From contig CAZAEZ010000011.1 in assembly GCA_964484205.1 (NCBI GenBank), positions 61,627 through 125,626 of the forward strand: a stretch of 64,000 bases of DNA, given 5' to 3'. A program made the translations under genes and the position numbers. The notes under the pieces are model-generated. The model had not been told where the DNA came from. It saw nothing but the letters and a program-made list of their open reading frames with translations, and did no database searches. Source of the stretch: M3007 sp964484205. GTDB lineage: Bacteria > Bacteroidota > Bacteroidia > Chitinophagales > Saprospiraceae. Below, piece after piece: positions 52,319 through 61,397 of this stretch (positions are counted from its first letter, which is position 1; every line of letters starts with the position of its first letter).

Positions 52319-55180
52319 CTATTCCTTGACCACACGCGCCGAGTATGCCGCACCTCCGGCATACAGTTCCAGCAAATAAATCCCGGCCGGTGCGGTGGAA
52401 AGGTCAATGCTGTTGCCAGGCTCCCGCACTTGCATAAACAGCCGTCCGGTATAGTCGAACACTTCAACCCGCTCGGCGTCCACATTGCTGATACGGACAA
52501 GGCCGGTGGTTGGGTTGGGAAATATCCGGATGCCGGCCTTGCCGATTTCGGTGACGGCGCTGGGCGTCAGGTTGGTCACTTCGAGGCAGAATTCGCCGGT
52601 TCCGGGGAAGCCGTCGCCAACCCAGCCGTCTACCAATAGTTTGTATGTTAATCCCGGTTGTGTCGCTATTTCAAGGATGGCGTTATACACATCATTGACT
52701 ACGTCTTCATCCTCATTACATGCAACAGGCGTAGGATCTGCACAGACGCCGGAATACAGAGCCATTTGCGTGTCGCCGTCGCCGTTGATGTAATTGGTCG
52801 CGTTGCACTGCACCGTCCGGATACGGTAGGTATTGCCGTCTCCCGTGAAGGAAAACCAGATTGTGTGATCGAGACTGGGCCCCACCTGGTCGTCGAAACA
52901 ATCCCAGCCGGCTGCCGGGTCGCCGCTGGCGTTGTAGCCGTTGTTATCGTACAAGGTGGATGTTTGCGCTGCATTCTGCGGCCCACCGAGCAGGCTGTTG
53001 ATGTCGATGGCGTCGGTGCAGGCGTCGCCGGGGGCGGCCATTTGCTGCTCAACCGTGGCGGTAGCCGTGGCGGTACAGCCGTTGGCATCGGTTACCGTTG
53101 CGGTGTAAACTCCGGCAGCCAGACCGTCGGCGGTAGCGGTTGTTGCGCCGTTGCTCCAGACGTAGGTATAACCCGGCGTGCCGCCGCCGGCAGTGGCGGT
53201 AGCCGTGCCGTTGTTCATGGCCCCGGTGGCAGGCGTGGCTGTAGCCGTGGCGGTCAGCACCGCCGGTTCGCCAACCTGTACCTCCAGAAATCTCGAGCCC
53301 AAATTGTTCGTAACCGTCACGTAATATGTTCCGGCAGTGAGGCCGCTGATGTCCTCCGTCATTGCCCCGGTCGACCATTCGATGGTAAAGGGCGGCTCAC
53401 CGCCGCTCAGGCTCAGGTCGATAGCGCCGTCGGCGGCGCCAAAACAGCTGGCCGGGGTGGCCGCCGCGCTCAGGTCGGGCAAGGGGCAGTACAGGCCGAT
53501 GGAGCCGGTCACCTGCACATTATCGATGGAAAAAGTTTCGGCGTTTGAATTGAGCAGGCCGCAAATGCGAAGGCGCAAATTGCCGCAAGTCAAAGCAGAT
53601 TGCGATATGGTAACCTCACCGTTATTCCCTGTACCGGAGCCGTCGGCATACACGACGGTGTGGCCGGTGATGCCATTGCCAATCAAGTTGGGCATGCGCT
53701 CCCAGGGACCGCCGTCGCAGCTGTATTCCACGTCGATATGGTCGGCAACGAGGTCCGGCGGGTTCATTCCCGGTGGTTCGGAGTCAAAACCTTCCCACTT
53801 GAGGTCCATGCTGAACGCTACAGCGCCAGGAGCCGCACTGCCGGTGTTGATCAGCGGGCTTTCCCAGCAAACCACCTGGTCGAGGTCGGTGGCGATCAAT
53901 ATGCCGGCGACGGTGTGGAAGTGGTCGTCGGGGTCGATGCCGTCGAGGGTGTCGAGGGCGTAGATCGTCCAGTTGACCCCGGCAAAATTGGCATTGCTAC
54001 AGTTTACCGCCAGCGAATCCGGGCAGGAGGAACCGGCTAGCAGGCCCTTGCCGTCCACATCGAACGTTTCCGAATACGGGCCGCCCGGCGCCAGGCCAAC
54101 GATGATATCGGCATCGGCCGTACAGCCACTGGCATCGGAAACGACGACCACGTAGGTTCCGGCTTCCAGGCCTGTGCGGTCTTCGGGATTGTTGCTGCCG
54201 GGCAGATCGCCCCAATTAACCGTGTAAGGCTGTACCCCACCCGAGATGATCAGGTCTATCGAACCGTTAAAAATGCCTTCGCAAGTTGCCGGCCCGATGT
54301 GCGTATTGATCGAAAAAGGCGAGTTGCCCACCGTGCCACTGGCGATAGATGTACAATTGGCGGCGTCGGTAACGGTCACCGTGTACGTGCCTTCGGGGAG
54401 GTTCGCGAGGTCTTCCGTAGTGCTGCCGTTGCTCCAGGCGTAGGTGTAGCCCGGCGTGCCGCCGAGCACCGTCAGGTCGATGGCGCCGGAGTTGGGTCCG
54501 CCGCAGGTGATGGGCGTTACGGCCAGGCTTAGCTCGGGAGCGGCGCAGCCGACGGTCACGCCCATTTCCGGCACCGACACATTGTCGATCGTTACGACTT
54601 CGGCATTGGCGTTCGCGTTCACGCAAACGCGGATGCGCAGGCTGCCGCCGCCGGAGATGTTTGATACCATGACGGTTGTATTTCCCGAAAACGGGTTGCC
54701 GGGTACACCGTTCGCATAGCCGACCGTGGCGCAGGTGGCCCCTCCGATCAGGTTGTCTACATCCACATAGGCGCCGCCGTTGACGCTGTACTGCACCAGG
54801 ATGTAGTCGAAACTGGCATCCGTGCAGGGGTTGCCGGCAAGGTCGGGATCGAACCCGTCCCAGCTCAGATCGACGGAAAAGCTGATCATGCCGGGCGCCA
54901 GTATAGTGTTCAGCAACGGGCTTTCCCAGCATACGCGCTGGTCCGTATCGATGGCTTCCAGCACGCCGGCGGCGGTAGTTTGAAAATAATCCATGTCGTC
55001 CCGGCCGAAATTCGCCGGGGGCTGGTTGTCCCAGGGGCCGAGCGTCCAGTCGACGCCGGTAAAGTCATCCACAAAGTTCAGCAGATAACCCTTGTCGGGC
55101 GTAGAGAAGGTTTCGAGGTATTGGGCCTGGCTCGAGGCGGCGAGGCACAGGAGTAGCGCGGGCAAGATTGTTTTTAGCAT
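52319..55180 (-). CDS. T9SS-exported surface protein with SprB-like repeats
   Basis: A 953-residue protein with a signal peptide (to about residue 19, SSQAQ), two similar N-terminal domains that may be cell-surface binding modules (around residues 20-210 and 380-560; each has VCWESPL and SIDNVQV/TIDNVSV-type pieces), and several SprB-type repeats such as GTPGYTYAWSNGSTTEDL followed by GTYTVTVTDAANCT. The C-terminus (about 875-953: IRIFPNPTTGLVRISNV ... GIYLLELYAGG) is a type A T9SS sorting domain, so it is exported and anchored or released at the surface. Probable adhesin or matrix protein. It stands alone. Confidence 0.88.
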   Translation of the reverse strand: MLKTILPALLLCLAASSQAQYLETFSTPDKGYLLNFVDDFTGVDWTLGPWDNQPPANFGRDDMDYFQTTAAGVLEAIDTDQRVCWESPLLNTILAPGMISFSVDLSWDGFDPDLAGNPCTDASFDYILVQYSVNGGAYVDVDNLIGGATCATVGYANGVPGNPFSGNTTVMVSNISGGGSLRIRVCVNANANAEVVTIDNVSVPEMGVTVGCAAPELSLAVTPITCGGPNSGAIDLTVLGGTPGYTYAWSNGSTTEDLANLPEGTYTVTVTDAANCTSIASGTVGNSPFSINTHIGPATCEGIFNGSIDLIISGGVQPYTVNWGDLPGSNNPEDRTGLEAGTYVVVVSDASGCTADADIIVGLAPGGPYSETFDVDGKGLLAGSSCPDSLAVNCSNANFAGVNWTIYALDTLDGIDPDDHFHTVAGILIATDLDQVVCWESPLINTGSAAPGAVAFSMDLKWEGFDSEPPGMNPPDLVADHIDVEYSCDGGPWERMPNLIGNGITGHTVVYADGSGTGNNGEVTISQSALTCGNLRLRICGLLNSNAETFSIDNVQVTGSIGLYCPLPDLSAAATPASCFGAADGAIDLSLSGGEPPFTIEWSTGAMTEDISGLTAGTYYVTVTNNLGSRFLEVQVGEPAVLTATATATPATGAMNNGTATATAGGGTPGYTYVWSNGATTATADGLAAGVYTATVTDANGCTATATATVEQQMAAPGDACTDAIDINSLLGGPQNAAQTSTLYDNNGYNASGDPAAGWDCFDDQVGPSLDHTIWFSFTGDGNTYRIRTVQCNATNYINGDGDTQMALYSGVCADPTPVACNEDEDVVNDVYNAILEIATQPGLTYKLLVDGWVGDGFPGTGEFCLEVTNLTPSAVTEIGKAGIRIFPNPTTGLVRISNVDAERVEVFDYTGRLFMQVREPGNSIDLSTAPAGIYLLELYAGGAAYSARVVKE

Positions 55181-55449
55181 TGGTTATGTTGTATTTATTT
55201 TGAAAAAAATCAAACCAGGAGTGCCTGACGATGCGTGCTACAGAAACTTTTTACAAAACAGGCAGCGATGTAGCCGGGTCTAATTTACAGGGAACCTATG
55301 CAATAAGTTACACAAAACTTGTAACTGTGCAGGATGCGCTTGTAAGCATGTCGTTTTTGACAACAACTATGTATTCGCATGAATCGGCACGGTACGAAGA
55401 GCCTGTCTCAAACCCTGACACAGATTTTCTAACATGCACCTGACAAGGT

Positions 55450-56778
55450 TCAGCGCGTCACCACAATTTTATACTTCTTCCCCTTCATCTTTTCGCCCTG
55501 AACGGCCTGTAACAACGCGTCGGCCTTGTCTTTTTTAATTGCTGCAAAGGCCATGAAGTCGAGCACTTCAATTTTCCCAATGTCCGCTTTTTCCAGCCCG
55601 CCCTTTTTGGAAAAAAAGCCCACGATATCCATTTTGCTGAGCTTGTCTTTCCGGCCCCCGCTGATGTACAGGGTAACCCAGGGGGAAGGCTCCGGAAAGG
55701 TTAACGCCTTGGGCAATTCCAGCACCGGCGGCGCCTCGGGCAGGTAGGCGGGCAGTTGCTCCCGGGCGTGCAACAACAGGTAGGCCGTGCCTTCGGCGTA
55801 CATGCGGGCGGTGCGGCCGTTGCGGTGCAGGAAATCGTTTTGTTTCAGGGGCAGGTCGTAATGCACGACGTGTTGCACCTCGGGAATGTCCAGGCCGCGC
55901 GCGGCGAGATCGGACGCAACCAAAAATACGATGCTGCCGTTTCGGAAGCGGATCAGGGTTTTCTCCCGGTCGGGCTGTTCCATACCACCGTGAAAAAAGC
56001 TGCACTCGATTTTCATGCCTGTCAGAAACCGGTGGACCTGCTCGGTGGTATCGCGCTGGTTGCAGAAGATCAGGGTGGGTTCGCTGCCGATAAAACAGAG
56101 CAGGCGAAACAGCGCTTTGTCTTTGTTTTCGTCGGGGGCAACCACCTGTTTCAACCTGAGCCCATCGGTTGTCGGCGCTTCGGCAGTTTTATAAAAATTC
56201 AACACCTTGGGGTTGGTGATGCCGGTAAATTCCGGGATTTGCTGCTTGTCGGTGGCGGAGGCCATAATGCGTTTTTCCAAAAAATGCAGGCCCTTGATGA
56301 TGGCCGCCATTTGCTCCTGAAAACCCATGGAGAGGCATTTGTCGAATTCATCCAGCACCAGCATTTTGGCCCGCCGCAGGTCAACCGTTTTGCGGGTTGC
56401 ATGCTCCAAAACCCGGCCCGGCGTGCCGATGAGCAAAGCCGGGGGCTGGCTGAGGCTTTGTATTTCCGTTTGCATCGAATGGCCGCCGTAGCAGGTGCTG
56501 ACTTTGAAGCCGGTGCCCATTTTTTGCCATACGCGCTCGATCTGGAGCGCCAGCTCGCGGGTTGGGGTAAGGATCAGGCATTGCACGCCTGCCACATCGG
56601 GATTGAGCCGCTGCAAAACCGGCAACAGGAAGGCCAGGGTTTTTCCCGAGCCGGTTGGCGCCAGCAGGATAACATTGGCATAGTGTTGAATGGCCGGAAG
56701 GGTCGTTTCCTGCAAGGTGTTTAAGGCCGGGATGCCCAGTTTTTCCAGCGTTGCTCCAATAATCGGGTCGGTGTCCAT
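55450..56778 (-). CDS. DbpA-type DEAD-box RNA helicase
   Basis: A 442-residue helicase with P-loop PTGSGKT (41-47), PTRELALQ, Walker B DEFD (143-146) instead of DEAD, SAT (174-176), FHGGM and HRNGRTARM in the second RecA domain, and a C-terminal DbpA RNA-binding-like domain (about 370-442: KLSKMDIVGFFSKKGGLEK). DbpA-like helicases act in 50S ribosome assembly. The frame extends upstream but without homology; ATG 56778 follows a promoter box by 5 nt. It starts 28 bp after the S9 peptidase stop but has its own -7 element. Confidence 0.9.
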   Translation of the reverse strand: MDTDPIIGATLEKLGIPALNTLQETTLPAIQHYANVILLAPTGSGKTLAFLLPVLQRLNPDVAGVQCLILTPTRELALQIERVWQKMGTGFKVSTCYGGHSMQTEIQSLSQPPALLIGTPGRVLEHATRKTVDLRRAKMLVLDEFDKCLSMGFQEQMAAIIKGLHFLEKRIMASATDKQQIPEFTGITNPKVLNFYKTAEAPTTDGLRLKQVVAPDENKDKALFRLLCFIGSEPTLIFCNQRDTTEQVHRFLTGMKIECSFFHGGMEQPDREKTLIRFRNGSIVFLVASDLAARGLDIPEVQHVVHYDLPLKQNDFLHRNGRTARMYAEGTAYLLLHAREQLPAYLPEAPPVLELPKALTFPEPSPWVTLYISGGRKDKLSKMDIVGFFSKKGGLEKADIGKIEVLDFMAFAAIKKDKADALLQAVQGEKMKGKKYKIVVTR

Positions 56779-56783
56779 GCGGG

Positions 56784-56791
56784 CAAAGGTA
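56784..56791 (-). promoter_or_regulatory. -7 box 5 nt before the helicase start
   Basis: Minus-strand TACCTTTG (56791-56784) is followed by CCCGC and the ATG at 56778. The same string TACCTTTGCCCGCATG occurs before the acyltransferase gene at 61306-61291. A start site this close to the ATG implies a leaderless or near-leaderless mRNA. Confidence 0.55.
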
Positions 56792-56806
56792 GGCGGAGTT
56801 TTTTTG

Positions 56807-59683
56807 TTAATCCTGCCCCTTATCCACCGGCTCCAACCCCTGCAAAATCCCTTTCTCGATCGGTGGCACGCCGCGGTCCATCCAGCGCGGCATTGGCGCA
56901 TCGAGCAGGTAATGATCGAGAAACTGTTGCAGGCGGGTTTGAAAATCGATCCGGTTTTGCAGTTTGACCGGCCAGTGCGGCTCCCCGTTGTAGTTGAGCA
57001 GCCAGGCGGGTTTGCCCAGGCGCCGCAGGCCGGTGAACATTTCGATGCCCTGGTACCAGGGCACAGCCCCGTCTTCGTCGTTGTGCATGATGAGCACCGG
57101 TGTCTGCACCTTGTCGAGCGCGAACAGGGGCGAGTTTTCAAGATACCGCATCGGGTATTCCCACAGCGAGCCGCCGATCCGGCTTTGCGTACGCTCGTAC
57201 TGAAACTGCCGGCTCATCCCCGAGCCCCAGCGGATACCACCGTAGGCCGAGGTCATGTTCGACACCGGCGCGCCGGCTTCCGCGCAGGCAAACAAATTGG
57301 TGCGCGTGACGAGGTACGCCGCCTGGTAGCCGCCCCAGGAATGGCCCTGCAAGCCTACGTGTTTCGGGTCGACGAAGCCCTGGCCGATCAGTGCCGTCAC
57401 ACCGCTCATGATGGCGTCGTAGGCACTTTCGCCGGGGTAGCCGGTTTTGTACGGGATGTCGGGCGCAAACACCAGGTAGCCCCGGCCGGCGTACATCGTG
57501 AAGTTGATGGAGGAGCGATGGATGTCGGGCGCCCGGTGTTGGTGCAGGCCGTCGGAGAGTTTTTCGTAAAAATACACCACCATCGGGTACTGCTTTTTCG
57601 GGTCAAAATTGTCGGGTTTTACCAGCAGGCCTTCGAGTTGCGCGCCGGAGAGGGACGTCCATTTCACCAATTCAACAGCGCCCCAGTGGTATTCCGCCTG
57701 TTGCGGGTTGGCGTTTGAAATGCGGATTGCGGATTGCGGGTTGCGGATTGTTTTCCTCTCGATCGGGGTAAACTGTAAGTCGGGGAAAGTCTGGTAATTC
57801 TCGCGGGTGAACACCAGCTTGTCCGCTTTTTCAGCCTTGATCGGGCGGTTGGAATACCGGAATTCGCCGTCGAGCCAGGGTTGCAGTTGCCCCGTTTTCA
57901 GATCGAGCCAGGCGTAGCCCTCGGTTTTGGTTTGCTCGCTGAACGTGTGCAGGAGCAGCGGCGCGCCGGGGTCGATGGCCCGTGCTTCGGGGTCGAGTTG
58001 AATGTAGCGGTAGCGGACTTGTTTTTCCCGGCCTTTGGTCAGGCGCTGCGGAATTGCTTGGCCTGCGGGATCTAGTTTCCAGATATCGAAACGGTCGTAC
58101 ACGAGCAGAGCGTCGTCGCCCGTCAGCCAGCCGGCCATTCCGTGGGCGTTCGGGAAGTCCGGCGTGTCGCTTTCTTCGTTGAAAAACGTTGTTTGGTGGT
58201 TGTCGGTCAGGCGGTGGGTTTGGTTTTGGCGGGCATCCCAGGCAAACCAGCACGAATCGGGGTCGCTCCACCAGGCGACAAATTGCGTTTCGGGCGACAA
58301 ATACGGCGAACAGCGCAGGGCTTCGACCAGCCGGGTTTTTGCGCCGGTTTTCAGGTCAACGGCGTACACATCGCGGGGCGCTTCGCCTTCCCATTGGCGG
58401 TACTGCGCGTAGGGTTCATCGGTGAAAGCCAGGGCCCGTTCGGCGTTGCGCTCTTCCTGAAAGCGCCAGTCGGGAATTTCCGGAGAGCCCAGCGGTACGA
58501 AATTGCCCGAATCCAGGCGGCAGAGCACCGGGAAGCTGCGTTTTTTATCGGCGGCCAGGCGGTTTTCCAGTTCGGTGTACAGCCGGTTGTTGTTCCAGGC
58601 CCACACTTCCACCTGCACGATCTCTTCCTCCAGCAGGCTGGTGTCCGGCAGGGGCAGTTGGGGCGCCATGCCGAAGTACAGTTTGCTGCCGTCGTCGCTG
58701 AATTGCGGGCGGCTGTGCTCGCTGAGCGTCCAGCGTTCCTGCCCGGCCCGGAGGAAGGCGCTGCCGGTGTCGGCCAGCACCCGGGTGGTGGGTTGGGTTT
58801 CCGACCAGTAGCAAAGTTGCCAGGGTCGCACCCGGGCCTTGCTGGTGTCGGTGTCGGCCAGGAAGGCCAGTTGGCGACCCGGGTCGTCGAGGGCCAGTTG
58901 GGCAAATTTTCCTTTTTCGGCCTGCATGACCGGCTCCAATTGGCGCTTCGCACAATCGAAGCGGTACACGCCGGCGGGAAAGGTCGAGTCGTGCCCCGTG
59001 GAGTGCAGCAACAGCGCCGGGCCGCGTTTGGCGAAACGGTATTCCAGCACGAAGGCCACCGTGTCGGCCCGGCCTGTCGCCAGCTCGCGCAAGATCAACC
59101 GGGAGCCGTTTTCTTTGGCGTCTTCCTTTTTTTCCTTTTTGGGTTTTTTCTCCGGCTCGGTGGAAGCGGCCGTTTGCGTGCTGTCGGGTTCGGCTTTGTC
59201 TTCTTTTTTGGGTTTTTCCGGCTTGGCGGGTTCCAGTTGGTAGGCCAGCCAGCCCGACCATTTTTCCGGCAGGGCAAACGACCGGACATCCGGGAACTTC
59301 TCCAGCACGCCCGTTGCCAGCGCGTACACCGCCAGGCTGTCTTTGGGCAGGTCGTCTTTTTTGACCTTTCGGCGGCGTTGGGCCTTGAGCGTGTCGAGCG
59401 GGGGTTTTATTTCGAAAACCAGGTATTGGCCGTCGTGTGAAAATCGGGGGTTGGCCGCCCGTTCAAAACGCACTGTTTTTTGGCTGGAAGCCTCCCAGAG
59501 GCAAAGCGTGTTGTCGCCCTCCGTGGTGGGTGTAAGCAGGTAGGCCACCCACTGCCCGTTGGCGCTGATCATGGGGCTGCTGATGCGCTGCCAGCGGTGC
59601 ACATCGGCGATTTCGAGGTTTTTTTTCTGGGAAAAAAGGAGCGTGGGGAGCAGGAGGAGGAAGAAGAGTGTTTGTTTTTGCAT
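56807..59683 (-). CDS. Secreted S9-family prolyl oligopeptidase-like serine peptidase
   Basis: A 958-residue protein with a signal peptide (to about residue 18, TLLFSQ), N-terminal propeller-like blades (WVAYLLTPTTEGDNTL; WSGWLAYQLEP) with a Lys/Glu-rich insertion at about 150-195 (KPEKPKKEDKAE), and a C-terminal alpha/beta-hydrolase domain. Catalytic triad: Ser782 in GHSWGGY, Asp871 in HNDEDGAVP, His903 in NGEPHW. A short GCGGATT-type repeat in the coding DNA gives IRNPQSAIRISNAN before the hydrolase domain. It cleaves peptides in the periplasm or outside. The upstream DNA holds a large nested palindrome. Confidence 0.92.
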   Translation of the reverse strand: MQKQTLFFLLLLPTLLFSQKKNLEIADVHRWQRISSPMISANGQWVAYLLTPTTEGDNTLCLWEASSQKTVRFERAANPRFSHDGQYLVFEIKPPLDTLKAQRRRKVKKDDLPKDSLAVYALATGVLEKFPDVRSFALPEKWSGWLAYQLEPAKPEKPKKEDKAEPDSTQTAASTEPEKKPKKEKKEDAKENGSRLILRELATGRADTVAFVLEYRFAKRGPALLLHSTGHDSTFPAGVYRFDCAKRQLEPVMQAEKGKFAQLALDDPGRQLAFLADTDTSKARVRPWQLCYWSETQPTTRVLADTGSAFLRAGQERWTLSEHSRPQFSDDGSKLYFGMAPQLPLPDTSLLEEEIVQVEVWAWNNNRLYTELENRLAADKKRSFPVLCRLDSGNFVPLGSPEIPDWRFQEERNAERALAFTDEPYAQYRQWEGEAPRDVYAVDLKTGAKTRLVEALRCSPYLSPETQFVAWWSDPDSCWFAWDARQNQTHRLTDNHQTTFFNEESDTPDFPNAHGMAGWLTGDDALLVYDRFDIWKLDPAGQAIPQRLTKGREKQVRYRYIQLDPEARAIDPGAPLLLHTFSEQTKTEGYAWLDLKTGQLQPWLDGEFRYSNRPIKAEKADKLVFTRENYQTFPDLQFTPIERKTIRNPQSAIRISNANPQQAEYHWGAVELVKWTSLSGAQLEGLLVKPDNFDPKKQYPMVVYFYEKLSDGLHQHRAPDIHRSSINFTMYAGRGYLVFAPDIPYKTGYPGESAYDAIMSGVTALIGQGFVDPKHVGLQGHSWGGYQAAYLVTRTNLFACAEAGAPVSNMTSAYGGIRWGSGMSRQFQYERTQSRIGGSLWEYPMRYLENSPLFALDKVQTPVLIMHNDEDGAVPWYQGIEMFTGLRRLGKPAWLLNYNGEPHWPVKLQNRIDFQTRLQQFLDHYLLDAPMPRWMDRGVPPIEKGILQGLEPVDKGQD

Positions 59684-59710
59684 GGTGTTGTTTTATTAAA
59701 TGCACCAGGG

Positions 59711-60391
59711 AGGCACGGAGGACATGGAGAAGACCTACTCGTCTTACGATTTTGAGCCTGTCCAATACACACAAGTTCATTGACGGAATCAAATTGCCAA
59801 ACTTTTTCCCGAGTTCTAAGCATGTGTACAGCGGGCTAAGTTCGCCTGTTTTTCTTATTTGTGTTAGGGCCATGCGCCCAACGGGATGTTCATTGAGTTC
59901 AACTTTTTTAATCTTCCGCGCGTCAACCCCACCCCCATCCCCTCCCCCAGCGGGGAGGGGGGCCTGATTCCGCATTACTGTTTAATCCCGTAAACGAAAT
60001 CATAAATTAGTTTGAGGGCAAGCGCCCCTCCCAATGGGGGAGGGGATGGGGGCATAGCCATCAACTTAAGGCAAATAGATATGAAATTCAATTGATTACA
60101 TGATTGCAGATTACATGATTACATGATTGAAGAAGTAGTTCACCATGCCGCAATGTTGAAATGCAGCTTGTATTATTAAGAATGTTGAGCACACTACGGG
60201 TACTTCTTCAATCATGTAATCATGTAATCAATTAATCGTCAATCTGTTAAAAATAAATATTCCTTAAGTTGATGGCTATGGGGGATGGGGGTGGGGTTGA
60301 CGCGCGGAATGCACTATAATTCATCTTTGTCAACTTGTGTGTATTGGACAGGCTCAGAACTTTAGGACGAGTACCCGCGTGCCTCCGTGGT
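59711..60391. repeat. About 680-bp nested palindromic element
   Basis: Four perfect inverted-repeat pairs nest in order: 59754-59777 with 60332-60355 (24 bp), 59914-59942 with 60281-60309 (29 bp), 60053-60070 with 60263-60280 (18 bp) and 60109-60137 with 60201-60229 (29 bp). Weaker pairing extends to about 59711 and 60391. A 17-bp alternative pair (59932-59948 with 60036-60052) competes with the second. No gene is seen in the region. Confidence 0.85.
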
Positions 60392-60414
60392 GAAAAAAAA
60401 TTTACAAATATATC

Positions 60415-61293
60415 CTACGCCTCCCGTTTCATTTTCCAGCGTTTGTGGCTCCACAACCAATTGCCGGGTTCCTTCCGGATGATGGACTCCAGTTTGGCGG
60501 CAAATGCCTGTGTGATGCTCGTCGGTTCGGCGTCGGCGGGGTTGGCGCAGATTACCGAAAATTCTACGTCGTAAAATCCGCGTTTCAGGCGGCGGACTTC
60601 GTAAAACAGCACCGGAAAATTAAACTTCCGCGCCAGCACATCCACCCCGGGCAGGGAAGCCGTTTCCTGGCCCAAAAACGACACCCAATGCGCACTTTTC
60701 CGGCTTGAGGGCGACTGGTCGGCCAGCAAAATGTACACGGAAGGCAACTGCTCCCGTTCCCGGTGTCGCATCGCGGTGAAGGTACCTTCCATATCCACCA
60801 TGACCATGCCTGTCCGCTCCCGGGTACGGTTTACGTAGGCATCCATCAGTTTGTTGCTGATGGGTTTGAAGGCCGTCACGGTCGTTCCGTGAAACGCGGG
60901 CGGCATGGTAATTCCGCTGTATTCCCAGTTGTTGTAGTGGCAGCCGCTGAGAATGACCGACTGTCCCTGATCGAGGTAGCGGTTGATCAGTTCCGGATTG
61001 CGCACCGGGCACCGGCGCAGGATTTCGGGAATCGGCAGGGTATATGATTTCAGCGTTTCCAGCATGACATCCGTCAGGTTGCGGTACGAGTGCCGGACAA
61101 TTTTCATCAGGTCCGCATCCGTTTTTTCCGGAAACGAACGCCGCAGGTTGCCCCAAACCACATCCCGCCGATAGCCCACTACCCGGTACAGGAAAAAGGC
61201 CAGGACATCGGACAAGCCGTACAGCAGCCAAAACGGAACGAAGCGGAAGGCTTCAATTAAAACGCGTGTAAAAAAATAACCAATCCAGTGCAT
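60415..61293 (-). CDS. LpxL/HtrB-like lipid A biosynthesis acyltransferase
   Basis: A 292-residue acyltransferase of the lysophospholipid/LpxL family that adds secondary acyl chains to lipid A or a related lipid at the inner membrane. The HX4E catalytic motif is HYNNWE (His119, Glu124); the N-terminus has one hydrophobic anchor (FRFVPFWLLYGLSDVLAFFLY) and NLRRSFPEKTDADL is family-typical. ATG 61293 is used, 5 nt after a -7 box; an ATG 18 nt upstream is unlikely. It is divergent from the PIG-L gene. Confidence 0.9.
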   Translation of the reverse strand: MHWIGYFFTRVLIEAFRFVPFWLLYGLSDVLAFFLYRVVGYRRDVVWGNLRRSFPEKTDADLMKIVRHSYRNLTDVMLETLKSYTLPIPEILRRCPVRNPELINRYLDQGQSVILSGCHYNNWEYSGITMPPAFHGTTVTAFKPISNKLMDAYVNRTRERTGMVMVDMEGTFTAMRHREREQLPSVYILLADQSPSSRKSAHWVSFLGQETASLPGVDVLARKFNFPVLFYEVRRLKRGFYDVEFSVICANPADAEPTSITQAFAAKLESIIRKEPGNWLWSHKRWKMKREA

Positions 61294-61298
61294 GCGGG

Positions 61299-61306
61299 CA
61301 AAGGTA
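61299..61306 (-). promoter_or_regulatory. -7 box 5 nt before the acyltransferase start
   Basis: Minus-strand TACCTTTG (61306-61299) then CCCGC then ATG 61293. The 16-base string is identical to that before the helicase gene. Suggests a leaderless mRNA. Confidence 0.55.
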
Positions 61307-61397
61307 CGCAAGGGCGCAAAACGGACAACCTTCCGGCTACTTCCCTTGTTTTTTCTCTATTTTCGCCCACTCGATTCCACAACTATCCTGCCTGAAC

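Noticed and set aside
59880..60060. C-rich/G-rich runs as a G-quadruplex array
   Set aside because: The runs are better explained as arms of the nested inverted repeats; quadruplex formation cannot be judged by eye.
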